From the NCBI RefSeq assembly GCF_003058165.1, contig NZ_QBUC01000014.1, positions 28,691 through 92,690 on the forward strand: 64,000 nucleotides of DNA, given 5' to 3'. The position numbers and the translations under genes were made by a program. The stretch is from Paenisporosarcina sp. OV554. GTDB lineage: Bacteria; Bacillota; Bacilli; Bacillales_A; Planococcaceae. Below the pieces are notes generated by a model. The model saw only the letters and a list, made by a program, of their open reading frames with translations. It searched no databases and had not been told where the DNA came from. Positions 1 to 8,603 of the stretch are shown one piece after another (the first letter of the stretch is position 1; each line of letters begins with the position of its first letter).

Positions 1-202
1 CACTCTTAGGAATGGCTGAAGAAATTTTCGGAACCTCGGATGCACCTTTAGTCTCTATTTTCTCGCCAGCAAAAAAACCTTTGGAAAAACTACTAATATT
101 ATTGTAAAACAACCATAAACCAACAAGCACAATTAGGATTGAAAAAGAAAGAAGTATAGCCTTCTTCGGCTTTCTTCTTTCTTTTCGTTGGAGATTTGGC
201 AT
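1..202 (-). CDS. N-terminus of a putative class D sortase (runs off the left edge)
   Basis: About 67 codons are visible and the frame stays open to the window edge. The protein starts MPNLQRKERRKPKKAILL: a basic cytoplasmic tail of about 14 residues, then one hydrophobic segment (about residues 15-33), then an extracellular stretch containing SEVPKI. This is the usual layout of a class D sortase N-terminus, but the catalytic His/Cys/Arg part lies outside the window. The start ATG overlaps the TAA of the upstream acidic surface protein by one base (TAATG), so the two are translationally coupled. That neighbour carries an LPVTD sorting signal, which makes a dedicated sortase the best guess. The assignment rests mainly on context; any small anchored protein would look the same here. 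Confidence 0.45.
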   Translation of the reverse strand, partial: MPNLQRKERRKPKKAILLSFSILIVLVGLWLFYNNISSFSKGFFAGEKIETKGASEVPKISSAIPKS

Positions 203-1231
203 TACGAAACTCTTACTCTTCTATAAAGGAATAACCCAATACCGATTAACGCTGCGCCTGCCATGGCACCATCTAGGTTATTTGAATCCGTAACGGGTAG
301 TTTACCACCTTTAACTGTTTTTACCTTATTTGGCGCTTTAGTCACTACAGGTGGATTTGGACTTTTCACTTCTTCTTTAACCGTGTCGGCTACTTCCTCA
401 ACGGTAGTAGGAATCTCTTTAATCTGATCTGAAGTAAACTTCACATCAGCTAAAAGCGTTCCGTTTATGTCAAACAGTTGTATTAACAAATAGTCTCCTT
501 CTAATACTTCCATTTGCATCAACTCTGCAGCAGATACTTGAGTCTTATTATTACCTTCTACAATATAAAAGCTTGCTTTCATTTTGAAAATCGACATAAG
601 TTCTTCAAAGGCATTTTTCTACTTCTTTGATTTGCTCCTCAGTAGGATTTTCTGGATCTATAACCATCATTCGTTCAGCAATAGACATAAGTCTTTCACC
701 GACTTCAGGTGAGTTTAGTTCCTCTTCAATCGATAAGAGATGGTTCATAAGATTTTCAATTTCTTCATCAGTTAGATCAATTTCTTTCATTAGTCCATCA
801 ATATCTGCCGTAATATCATCAAAATCAGGCATATCAATTGGGGTCGCAATATTTAATACGGTAAAGTATAAGTCATCTACATAAATGAAATTTTCAATCG
901 CTTCTCCATTTTCATTTAATAATTCTATTAGTTGAAGTTCATCTAATTCGAAATCCTCATATATAGATTCCAAGTTACTGTTATCCGATTTAATAACCTC
1001 GCCCATGTATTCTTCTAATTCTTGAATGTTTTCAAAATCAGATAAAAAGACTTGAGAATATTCTTCAAGATAGGTAACATAATCTTCCTTTGTAATAGGA
1101 TATCCTCTTTCTGTACTTACTACTGTTAAATAGGCTGTTAGTTCATCGTCATTTACCTCAGCAAATGTGTTCGTTGGAACAAAGTAAAACGCTAAAAGCA
1201 CAGCCACCAAGGTTACTAATATCTTCTTCAT
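202..1231 (-). pseudogene. Processed acidic surface protein with LPVTD sorting signal, split by a one-base frameshift
   Basis: Two reading frames (605-1231 and 202-597) make one protein of about 343 residues. The first half has a good RBS (AGGAGG), a signal peptide ending near TFAE, and a strongly acidic helical domain. It stops early at 605 after ...VEKCL. Dropping one A from the A5 run at 614-618 joins it to the second frame as EVENAFEELMSIFKM. The second half has a beta-rich domain, a Pro/Lys linker, then LPVTD, a hydrophobic helix and the basic tail RRVRV, which is a classic cell-wall sorting signal. This architecture matches the 'processed acidic surface protein' family that accompanies class D sortases. 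The frameshift may be real or a homopolymer sequencing error. The putative sortase follows directly. Confidence 0.7.
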
Positions 1232-1439
1232 TATTTCCTCCTAAAATTAACATATTACACTATATTAGTGTAAATTATTCCAAGATAATTACATGAAACT
1301 TTAGAACTATCTTTTCGATTGAAATATTGGTAAATTAAACCATTAGTCTATTAATCCAGTACCATTTTTTCAGAACTATAGTTCCAATACCCCAATTTTT
1401 TCTTCGCCATATTAATTTGATGTACCCATTACTACGAAA

Positions 1440-2159
1440 TTATTCTTTTCCTATCGAATATCCGTTAAATAATCTACCTCCATGCGGTTTCAAAGCTTTA
1501 TCCACTAAATTAATTATTAGATTTTTTTCTCCATATTTGTAGTACCGATCGAAGGCTTCAACAAACCGTTTAGCATAATTTTCATCAAATTGTTTTAAGG
1601 ACCGTACAATCCACTTAGAATCCCCCATCCATTTACAGTTGGATCTCAACACAAATTCACTTAATAACACAGCTATTGTATTAGCAATAAATAATTCTTC
1701 TGCTCTATCTAAACAGCCTAAGAAATCATCTAATGCATCCGTCAGAAAATATCGTTTCGTTGTTATTGTTTGCAAAGTCCATTTTTCTGGGCCTTTTTCC
1801 AATAATATATCTGCTTCATTTTTTATTGATTCAATGATCCCATCATCTATTAATACGATTCCTTCAGATACCATTCTTGGCAATGAAGGCCTCGCACGTA
1901 GGTAATCACTTTCAAAATAGAATTTATAAGAAGCTAAGTTATGGGCAAAAACTTCGATTGGCCAGCCGAACTCGACATGTGACTCTCGATAAGCTGAATT
2001 AATTTTTTCATCAAATATAACAATATCTAAATCAGACATTTCTGTAGCTTCACCTCTAACTACACTCCCAGCCAATAGTGCCCCTTGGCAATTTGGATAA
2101 TGTTTCTGGATAAATTTTTCACCAGCTTCCAATGGTAATAACTTCTTTGTGTAATCCAT
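1440..2159 (-). CDS. Nucleotidyltransferase-domain protein
   Basis: The 239-residue protein has the minimal nucleotidyltransferase signature GSVVRGEATEMSDLDIVI at about residues 30-48, i.e. GS-x-x-RG followed by the SDLD acidic pair that binds the catalytic metal. Members of this fold transfer nucleoside monophosphates to antibiotics, proteins or tRNA; the substrate here cannot be read from sequence. The C-terminal part is helical and resembles aminoglycoside adenylyltransferase-like helper domains. An upstream ATG at 2195 exists, but AGAGGTGA lies 6-7 bases before the ATG at 2159, so I chose that start. It stands alone between decayed genes. Confidence 0.7.
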   Translation of the reverse strand: MDYTKKLLPLEAGEKFIQKHYPNCQGALLAGSVVRGEATEMSDLDIVIFDEKINSAYRESHVEFGWPIEVFAHNLASYKFYFESDYLRARPSLPRMVSEGIVLIDDGIIESIKNEADILLEKGPEKWTLQTITTKRYFLTDALDDFLGCLDRAEELFIANTIAVLLSEFVLRSNCKWMGDSKWIVRSLKQFDENYAKRFVEAFDRYYKYGEKNLIINLVDKALKPHGGRLFNGYSIGKE

Positions 2160-2289
2160 AACTGTCACCTCTTTGCGTACTTTATTTTTCATCAATCAGT
2201 TAATAAAAATGAATGACTGCCAATTCGGGCAGCCTACATTGTACTTTCATTTTGTCTACTAAATCAGTAAAAAAATACTTTAGCAAATC

Positions 2290-2756
2290 TTATTTCTCAA
2301 ATTCAATCGCTTGATTGATCAGTTTTACATTTTCTTGTTTGTTTAGGAATTTAGCACGGAAGTTTGATCTAATTTTAACGTTGCATTTCCATCTGGAATA
2401 ATTTTTCTCTTCGCCTTCATTTAACAGTATTGAAAATGATAACAAAGGCTTGGTTGAATTATTTTCTCTTTTTCTAATTCTTCTGCATGATTAATCGCAT
2501 ATACAAAAGTATTATTACTATCTTCATCGTTATTTGTAGCATGAGTGTATCTTGTCATTCTTCAGTAACTTCCCAATAAGATAGATTAATTTGTTTTACA
2601 TTCTGTAATTCATTTCCACAGGCCGTTAATAGAATAGAACCATCAAAAACATAAATGACTTCTTCAAAATTAGCACTTTTAACCTTTAGCTAGAAAAGCA
2701 TTTACCCATTGTTCAATATTTGTTAGTTCTAGAATATTTTCATTTGGCGAATTCAA
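2290..2756 (-). pseudogene. Decayed gene of unknown function (several frameshifts)
   Basis: Four consecutive minus-strand pieces in different frames follow one another without gaps: NSPNENILELTNIEQWVN..., then NFEEVIYVFDGSILLTACGN..., then MTRYTHATNNDEDSN..., then LLNEGEEKNYSRWKCNV...ending IEFEK-stop at 2290. Each piece has normal codon use and ends within a few bases of the start of the next. Restoring three single-base shifts gives one soluble protein of roughly 155 residues. A GGGAG sequence precedes a possible TTG start near 2756. I do not recognise the family. Confidence 0.55.
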
Positions 2757-2840
2757 ATTAACTCAGCTCCCACAATAAACAAATAGCTACCATAAAGGCA
2801 GCTATTCAATAAATTTATTCTTTTTCAATAAGGGTCAGAT

Positions 2841-3023
2841 TTACAATCCGCTGCCAATATCCTTATTGCTATCACCCATGCTAAAGTTCTGACTCTCACC
2901 AGGCCGAATATCAGGATTGGTAGGAATATGAGGATAATTATTGTTCTTCTTTTTTCTCCAATCAATGAAGCCGCCTAAACCAACTAACATAATTATTGGA
3001 ACAATAAAGTATAACCAACCCAC
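2841..3023 (-). CDS. Small single-pass membrane protein, unknown function
   Basis: The product has about 60 residues: a hydrophobic segment (WLYFIVPIIMLVGLGGFI) at the N-terminus, then a basic WRKKK stop-transfer patch and a polar Pro/Asn/Ser-rich tail. The tail is therefore probably cytoplasmic. A GTG at 3032 would extend it by three codons, but AAGGA lies about 10 bases before the in-frame GTG at 3023. No family is recognised. It sits alone between two pseudogenes. Confidence 0.45.
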   Translation of the reverse strand: MGWLYFIVPIIMLVGLGGFIDWRKKKNNNYPHIPTNPDIRPGESQNFSMGDSNKDIGSGL

Positions 3024-3098
3024 CCTTAACACTTCCTTTTAATACCATTATATCTTTAATTTTCTTTTCTGTTATTAATTTATATAAAACATTTTGTC

Positions 3099-3383
3099 TT
3101 AATTATTGGATTCAACAGCTGAGAAAATTTTCAATAACGACCGATCAGTCCAATGATTACCCTCTAAAGAAAATTCTTTTCTTACACATTCAAAAAGGAA
3201 TCCAGTTTTTTTAGCAAGTTTGATTGAAGGTTTGTTATCCACATTAATATGTATTTAACAACGTTTGCAAAATTTTGTTTTCACTATTTCCACAATAACC
3301 CACATGATGTTGCTTTTGATTATTGCATAAGGAATAAATAATGATAATTCTTCACCAACTTGTGTTTTCTCAACTTTTATCAC
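3099..3383 (-). pseudogene. Remnant of a GNAT acetyltransferase
   Basis: The C-terminal piece reads NVDNKPSIKLAKKTGFLFE then CVRKEFSLEGNHWTDRSLL and a stop at 3099. NKPSIKLAKKTGF is the typical RimJ/RimL-type GNAT motif in which a neighbouring Asn and a GF turn follow the acetyl-CoA site. Upstream, a GTG-initiated piece (VIKVEKTQVGEELSLFI) runs into a stop, and a third frame (NQQHHVGYCGNSENKI) bridges them. At least two frameshifts and an internal deletion are needed to explain it. Confidence 0.55.
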
Positions 3384-3464
3384 AATCGTCCCTCACTTAC
3401 TATTTATATTTTCCTAGTAATTAGATAATTAAGATTTGCTACTTTGAATTTTACAAATCACATA

Positions 3465-4007
3465 TCATACAAGTGGTTTTTCCATTTTCATCATATAAAA
3501 CCCGCTCCACGCAAATACTATTGAAGCGATATAAAAGATGCTACCTATTGTTAGAAAATCAACTAAATATCCGGTTGCAATAACAGCAATCGCTGCTCCA
3601 ATTGATGTCCAAATGTGGTAACGGCCAATTTCATTTCCTGCAGTCTCTTTATTAACTGAACGTGCTAGGACGGTTTTCTCTGAGTTTTTCTGAACGGCTC
3701 CAAGTAAACCCATGAAGATTTGCAGTACATATATATGCCAGATTTCGTAAGCAAGTGGGAAAACAAGCAAGATTAATGCCATCCCCCATGAATAAATGAT
3801 TAACAGAACTTTATCTCCAGCTTGATCAGCAAATTTCCCAATCACTGGGTAACTTAGTGCTGCCGTAAGTGCAAATAATCCGTATGCCCATCCAAACTGG
3901 GCGTAACTGCTACCGACATTTTTCAGTAGCAATACATAAAACGGGAAAATCATGCTTGCTGCCATTCCAATTGTTCCTTGGTAGATAATAAATTTTCTGT
4001 AATTCAT
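3465..4007 (-). CDS. Half-size MFS-type membrane protein
   Basis: The 180-residue protein has about six hydrophobic segments, half the usual MFS number. Between the second and third is GKFADQAGDKVL, the MFS loop 2-3 signature (G-x-x-x-D-[RKQ]). It ends cleanly with a polar KMEKPLV tail, and I see no decayed second half downstream. Its ATG overlaps the stop of the upstream FAD oxidase by 4 bases (ATGA), so the pair is co-translated. It could form a homodimeric transporter or be a non-transporting partner of the oxidase. Substrate unknown. Confidence 0.65.
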   Translation of the reverse strand: MNYRKFIIYQGTIGMAASMIFPFYVLLLKNVGSSYAQFGWAYGLFALTAALSYPVIGKFADQAGDKVLLIIYSWGMALILLVFPLAYEIWHIYVLQIFMGLLGAVQKNSEKTVLARSVNKETAGNEIGRYHIWTSIGAAIAVIATGYLVDFLTIGSIFYIASIVFAWSGFYMMKMEKPLV

Positions 4008-5449
4008 TTGTGATACTCCTCATAGAAAAGATTCATGAACCGTTCATCTGGATCATACTTTTCTTTCATTTCAAAGAATTCCTCAGATCTAGGGTATGCC
4101 TCAATTAACTGTTCTTTCGTTGGGTAGTGATAGTAAGGGAGATAATAGGTTCCATCATGTTTTAAAGTTACATCAATCATATTTCGAATGACTCGCCCAG
4201 TGGTGTCGATACTTTCCTCACTTGTCCCTTGGTTAATAAGCATAACGAGCGCAAACATATCATCGTTTGCGTAAGACATAACGGCTTCTTCGTTTTTCCC
4301 CACATAACGAACGGTGATATTTAATAGATTAAAATCTTCTTCATCTTTGATTGTGTCTCTTAGGTCATCAATATAGGCGGTATATTGATTGATTGGTACA
4401 AAATATTCCTGTAATACTTCTGTTTTGCTTGCGTTGTTATAGTCCATAAATAATGAATCAGAACGCATAACATTATTTCTTGAAATATACGTACCATTTA
4501 TTCGCTCACTGTATTCTTTTTGAGTGTTCCAAAACATTTTTTCTCCCCACTCATTGGTTCTCGAAAGTCCTAGGAAAAATTTTGGTATCGCAATAATACT
4601 TTCCCGCTTTAAAGTCGTGTAGTTGCCCAATAAGGATTGATCATCTGCCGTGGAATAATCAGTAACATACATTTCAGTTAAAAAACTATCTGGTGGTACC
4701 GAAATCCTAGCAAGATGCATTTTTACATTTTCTTTTTGCAAAACATTCTTTGTGAAGTAGGTACTGTATTCATCGTATGAAATAGATTGAGTTTTCACTT
4801 GATATAATTCATCTTCTGTCAAATGTAATGTGACATCTAGTATTACTCCGAATAACCCGTATCCTCCATTTACCAAACCAAAAAGTTCAGAATTTTCATC
4901 TCGACTCACATTCAAGACTTTTCCTTGTGCATTGAGTAGTCTAAAGGATTCAACCGTTTCAATGAGTGTGTGATTCCGAATATCTCGTCCGTGGACATTT
5001 ACACTTATCGAACCTCCAACTGTGAATATATTTTGTGATTGACTAACTTTTAACGCAAGACCATAAGGATTTATGTAAGATTGGATTTCCGCCCAAGTAA
5101 CACCACTTTGTACGGTAATGAGCTGATTTTTTTCATCTAATTCTAGAATTTTATTATATTGCTTCACGTCAAGCATGATACCACCTGGATAAAGGGTTTG
5201 ACCGCCTTGACTATGCTGCATGCCGGCAATCGATATCTTGTCATCATGAAGATTTGCCTCACGAACGATGTTCTTTATCTCATCTTCACTATCGCTTGAT
5301 TTAACTGATTTCATTTTTACAGGCAAAAGTCGTCCTCGATCTTCAACCACTGGACTAGCAAGTTGAGTTTGAAAGAGTATCAATGAACCTGCAAATATTA
5401 CTGTGTATATAATAATCACAAAATAACGAGCTCTTGAAATTTTTATCAA
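4004..5449 (-). CDS. Membrane-anchored FAD-linked oxidase (VAO/PCMH family)
   Basis: The 481-residue protein begins with one membrane anchor (about residues 10-28), then a PCMH-type FAD-binding domain: ISIAGMQHSQGGQTLYPGG at about 70-90 is the FAD pyrophosphate loop, with a His where many relatives attach FAD covalently. VGGSISVNVHGRD and GGYGLFGVI follow. The C-terminal half is an oxidase substrate domain ending DPDERFMNLFYEEY, as in aldonolactone-oxidase-like enzymes. The anchor puts the enzyme outside or at the membrane surface, depending on orientation. It is coupled to the half-size MFS protein. The substrate is not predictable. Confidence 0.75.
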   Translation of the reverse strand: MIKISRARYFVIIIYTVIFAGSLILFQTQLASPVVEDRGRLLPVKMKSVKSSDSEDEIKNIVREANLHDDKISIAGMQHSQGGQTLYPGGIMLDVKQYNKILELDEKNQLITVQSGVTWAEIQSYINPYGLALKVSQSQNIFTVGGSISVNVHGRDIRNHTLIETVESFRLLNAQGKVLNVSRDENSELFGLVNGGYGLFGVILDVTLHLTEDELYQVKTQSISYDEYSTYFTKNVLQKENVKMHLARISVPPDSFLTEMYVTDYSTADDQSLLGNYTTLKRESIIAIPKFFLGLSRTNEWGEKMFWNTQKEYSERINGTYISRNNVMRSDSLFMDYNNASKTEVLQEYFVPINQYTAYIDDLRDTIKDEEDFNLLNITVRYVGKNEEAVMSYANDDMFALVMLINQGTSEESIDTTGRVIRNMIDVTLKHDGTYYLPYYHYPTKEQLIEAYPRSEEFFEMKEKYDPDERFMNLFYEEYHK

Positions 5450-5658
5450 CTCCTTTTTAACGCGTAATAGGTTATATTTTAGTAAATATTTTCAATATGG
5501 ATGCTAATAAGAAAGCTGGATAGCTAAAATCGTATTTTGTCTCCATTTAATTAAATGTTGAAATACAGTTAATAAAGAAAGAACCCTTTTGAGGTCCTTT
5601 TTGTGGTTTACTTAATAAACTATTGTACTTAGTTGGTTCAATATAAAAACTTTTACTT

Positions 5659-6048
5659 TTATGTTTGCCATACTCCTCCAAAACCAGGTGTAAAACCACA
5701 AGTTTTATAAAAGTTAATATTGTTTTCTTCATATGTCACGGTTACAATCCCCAATCCAAAGTTTTCAGATTCTCGTATTAATTCTTTTACCAAATTAACT
5801 CCAATTCCCTGCTTTTGATACTTTGGGTGAATTATTATATCTTCCATGTAACCATGTTCTAAGCCCATTCCACAAACATAGCCAAAGCCTATTAATCTAT
5901 TATTCTCATCTCTAACTCCTGCCCAAAAATTGCACCGCTCAAACAAAGTGGGATAATCTTTATCACGTCTACCCCATCCAACAAGTTCTCTTAATTCTGG
6001 TACTTCATGATTTGATATAGGCATGTTAATTACAACTTTGTAGATCAT
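5659..6048 (-). CDS. GNAT family N-acetyltransferase
   Basis: The 129-residue GNAT-fold protein has the acetyl-CoA pyrophosphate-binding motif A at HPKYQKQGIGVNLVKEL (Q/R-x-x-G-x-G/A type, about residues 75-91) and the usual motif B tail NINFYKTCGF. AGAGG precedes the ATG at good spacing. It ends within VWQT, with a normal stop at 5659. Substrate unknown. A 61-codon frame overlapping its 3' end is a shadow. Confidence 0.8.
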   Translation of the reverse strand: MIYKVVINMPISNHEVPELRELVGWGRRDKDYPTLFERCNFWAGVRDENNRLIGFGYVCGMGLEHGYMEDIIIHPKYQKQGIGVNLVKELIRESENFGLGIVTVTYEENNINFYKTCGFTPGFGGVWQT

Positions 6049-6098
6049 TTAATACCTCTTTTCACTTCCAAAAATGATTATGAAGAAGTCACTTTTTG

Positions 6099-6260
6099 TT
6101 ATTTTCCATTACCAGATACTACTTTAATATAGGTTTCTTCATTATTTTTAAAAAGTCTAATATAATCAATTTCTGTCCAAGTTGATTTTATATAACACTT
6201 GGTTATTTAAGGTCTTATAGCGTAATCAATATATATGTCTAAAGTATCAAAAACTGGATG
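6099..6260 (-). pseudogene. Small gene remnant, unknown
   Basis: A minus-strand frame reads HPVFDTLDIYIDYAIRP, a stop, then ITKCYIKSTWTEIDYIRLF... to a stop at 6099. One in-frame stop and no start codon are visible. The residue mix looks protein-like and no other gene occupies the stretch, so I read it as the tail of a lost gene. No family assignment. Confidence 0.25.
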
Positions 6261-6267
6261 ATTAAAC

Positions 6268-6811
6268 TTATCGACGTTTCGTATAAATGCGTTTTACGAA
6301 TTCTTCCTTATGATCAGTATATTGACCGATACCACTACTGTTGTTCTGAACATAATCCAGTTTGAGATTCAGATATTCCCTTCTTACATTTTCATTCAAG
6401 TTCAAATAATTTTTAAAAAAGATTAAATTGTTCCACAGTTCTTTATCATACTCAACAAGGTGTACAAAATGCGTTTTCACTTCATATGTGTTATCCGCAA
6501 ATTTCGCAAAAACAACCTTATGAAGGTCTTTCAACAGACAATCTCAGAAATCCAGCTTTTTTAAACCCAGTGATGATTATTTTCTCAACATTTCTGATGT
6601 CATCTATACCTACAACGATGTCCAATATCGGCTTCGCCATGATCCCGACAATGGCTGTGCTACCTATATGTTGGATGTGGTCACCATCAATGTTTGTGTG
6701 GTTTCTAATTTCTTGTTTCACCAAATCAAACTCACTTTTCCATTCTACATCATAAGGAACTAATTTGACTTCATCTCTTGTTAATCCTAGTTTCAAATCA
6801 TTGAACCTCAT
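6268..6811 (-). pseudogene. GrpB family (UPF0157) protein, frameshifted
   Basis: The 5' frame (6518-6811) has the GrpB signature: VPYDVEWKSEFD, then HIQHIGSTAIVGIMAKPILDI, where the STAI/AKPILD residues belong to the nucleotidyltransferase-like fold. It stops after SVERPS. The 3' frame (6268-6534) continues exactly where the family should, KVVFAKFADNTYEVKTHFVH then LVEYDKELWNNLIFFKNYL. One extra base near 6520 (CCTTC) explains the break; removing a T gives VERPHKVVFAK. Together they make a normal-length protein of about 180 residues. Function in the family is poorly defined. Confidence 0.75.
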
Positions 6812-7273
6812 TTCTAGTAGTAAGAGTACTTTCTAAAAAATATTAAGTTTTATCCTCCTCTTTAACTCTCCTAGTTGTTCCTTAGGGATGTTTTTCCCAA
6901 GGTTCAATTAGGGAAATTATTATCTTATTATTAACGGAAAGCTTCCTCATGTGAATGCTGTAAATATATTTAAGTGCTTAATATGGAATCAAGCTTATCG
7001 ATTTGTTTTACCACAGGATTCATACATCTCCTTTTTTGAAAGTACTATTAGCTTATCAAAAAAGTCTCAAGAACGGAAAAAATTACCTTCGCGCATTTTT
7101 ATCACATGCCCGCACTCAGATATGTATAAATCGAGATTATCAAAATTTCGTAATTTATGGTTCCTATATCGATCTTAAACTATGAGTTACACATCCTTTT
7201 AAGAATAAGGAAACCTGAAATTGGACAGATTTCCTCTCAACTTTAGAATTACACAGTTAATTTGTATATGACA
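6812..7273. other. Gene-free stretch
   Basis: No convincing gene is seen. Two overlapping plus-strand frames near 6951-7185 have no RBS and no recognisable motif. On the minus strand, AAAAAAGGAGATGTATG starts a 17-codon frame (MNPVVKQIDKLDSILST) that could be the head of a lost gene. The rest is AT-rich. Confidence 0.4.
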
Positions 7274-7516
7274 TTACCAAAAGAAAGCAGAAGTCAAAGC
7301 AATCCCTGCTATTGCTCCAAGGGCGATTCCAATTCCAAATCCACCACCAAAAAATCCAAGGCCAAAGCCACCATAACCACTTGAAGGCATTATCCATACC
7401 TTATCTCGACTAACTCTCGTGATTGTTCCTACGTGAACTCTTCCATCATGTTGTTTTATTCTTACACTTTTTTTATGGTATCGGCAACACAAATCATACA
7501 ACTCTGTATAGCGCAT
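7274..7516 (-). CDS. Small protein: Sm-like beta segment plus glycine-rich membrane tail
   Basis: The 80-residue product starts MRYTELYDLCCRYHKKSV. Residues about 17-45 (VRIKQHDGRVHVGTITRV followed by DKVWIMP) look like an Sm/LSm-type strand set (V-x-I, DGR, G-x-I). The C-terminal 35 residues are a Gly/Phe-rich hydrophobic hairpin, probably membrane-inserted. Two upstream in-frame ATGs are embedded in the GGGAGGGGG ribosome-binding site, so the ATG at 7516 with 7-base spacing is preferred. Similar small Gly-rich proteins occur in Bacillales, but I assign no function. Confidence 0.55.
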   Translation of the reverse strand: MRYTELYDLCCRYHKKSVRIKQHDGRVHVGTITRVSRDKVWIMPSSGYGGFGLGFFGGGFGIGIALGAIAGIALTSAFFW

Positions 7517-7699
7517 ATTCATTCCCCCTCCCATTTATAATCTACAATCATAGATGTAGTTACATATAACTTATGCCGATAAATATTCTTTTTAGTAGAC
7601 AAATGTTTAGAAGCCGATAGTTTTGGACATTTATTATGAACATTTACTACAGTCTGTCATATCATAAACGTTAAGATGTCAAAATAGAGGATGGTAACG

Positions 7700-8530
7700 A
7701 TGGCAGTTATCCAAACACAAGACTGGCTGTATAATTTCTTAGAAGCTTGTAAGAAACCGAGTAAGATAACCCCCTTCCAATTGCAGCGTGAACTTATATG
7801 CAAACCAATGGAAAAATACTTTTCTACAAATGATTTAGAAACTTTGCATTTCGAACTACTAAACAATGGTTTGTTTGAACCAAGTGAATGGACAGGTATA
7901 GAAAAAAGTGTAATTGAGATGGAAAACCGTCGTATTTGGCATTCCGTCGATAAAGAATACCAATTACTTAAAGCAAAATGGTGTGGTCCAGAGGCATCCA
8001 TTTTTATTTTTCCGATAAAAATAGAGAGTGAAAATACGATAAAGAAAAACGGCATTGCCTACCCCGGAAAATTGTTGTTGTTCATTTCTACTGATTTGCC
8101 TGAATATGGATTAAAAAGCCTTCTCGCCCATGAATATAATCATGTGTGCCGATTTAAAAACCTAGGCTTGGAGCTTAAACATATTCCATTAAAAGATTCA
8201 TTGGTTATTGAAGGTCTTGGGGAATTTTCAGTACAGGAACAATACGGGAAAAAATGGTTGTCACCATGGACCAAAAAATATTCTTTTGAAGAAACCATTG
8301 AATTGTGGAGAAAATATTTTATTCCTGCCCTGAATATGACCGGAAGAGATAAGCAGACTGTTTTTATGTATGGAAATAACAATAAACCTTTTCCAAATTG
8401 GATCGGGTATTCCATTGGATATCAAATCGTTAACTCTTTCCAAAAAAAACACGGTCCTTTTTCAAAAGGTGAATTATATGCCTATTCATCTGATGAAATA
8501 ATTGCGGGTTCAAAATATGGGTGGCATTAA
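7700..8530 (+). CDS. DUF2268 / YjaZ-like putative Zn protease
   Basis: The 276-residue soluble protein carries a HExxH-type zinc motif, HEYNH at residues 144-148, in the context LLAHEYNHVCR. This is the mark of the DUF2268 family (B. subtilis YjaZ), predicted Zn-dependent proteases. The upstream ATG at 7691 overlaps the AGAGG ribosome-binding site, so ATG 7700 with 8-9-base spacing is the likely start. No signal peptide is seen, so it acts in the cytoplasm. The gene is convergent with the methyltransferase on its right, and they share a terminator. No substrate can be inferred. Confidence 0.75.
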   Translation: MAVIQTQDWLYNFLEACKKPSKITPFQLQRELICKPMEKYFSTNDLETLHFELLNNGLFEPSEWTGIEKSVIEMENRRIWHSVDKEYQLLKAKWCGPEASIFIFPIKIESENTIKKNGIAYPGKLLLFISTDLPEYGLKSLLAHEYNHVCRFKNLGLELKHIPLKDSLVIEGLGEFSVQEQYGKKWLSPWTKKYSFEETIELWRKYFIPALNMTGRDKQTVFMYGNNNKPFPNWIGYSIGYQIVNSFQKKHGPFSKGELYAYSSDEIIAGSKYGWH

Positions 8531-8555
8531 ACGGAGTCCACAATGTTTCCGCGAT

Positions 8556-8602
8556 AAAAAAAGCAACCGTTCATGCAGGAATACATGAAATGGTTGCTTT
8601 TC
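8556..8602. terminator. Bidirectional Rho-independent terminator
   Basis: A-run, stem GCAACC-g-TTCATG / CATGAA-at-GGTTGC and T-run lie between two convergent genes, so it can stop both. Confidence 0.85.
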
Positions 8603-8603
8603 T

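Noticed and set aside
627..884. Plus-strand 85-codon frame inside the acidic protein gene
   Set aside because: Serine-rich shadow of an acidic minus-strand gene; no ribosome-binding site.
5547..5732. 61-codon minus frame after the FAD oxidase
   Set aside because: It overlaps the 3' end of the GNAT gene in another frame and has no motif or SD.
6951..7185. Two overlapping plus-strand frames of 60-75 codons
   Set aside because: No SD and no recognisable pattern; the two frames compete for the same bases.
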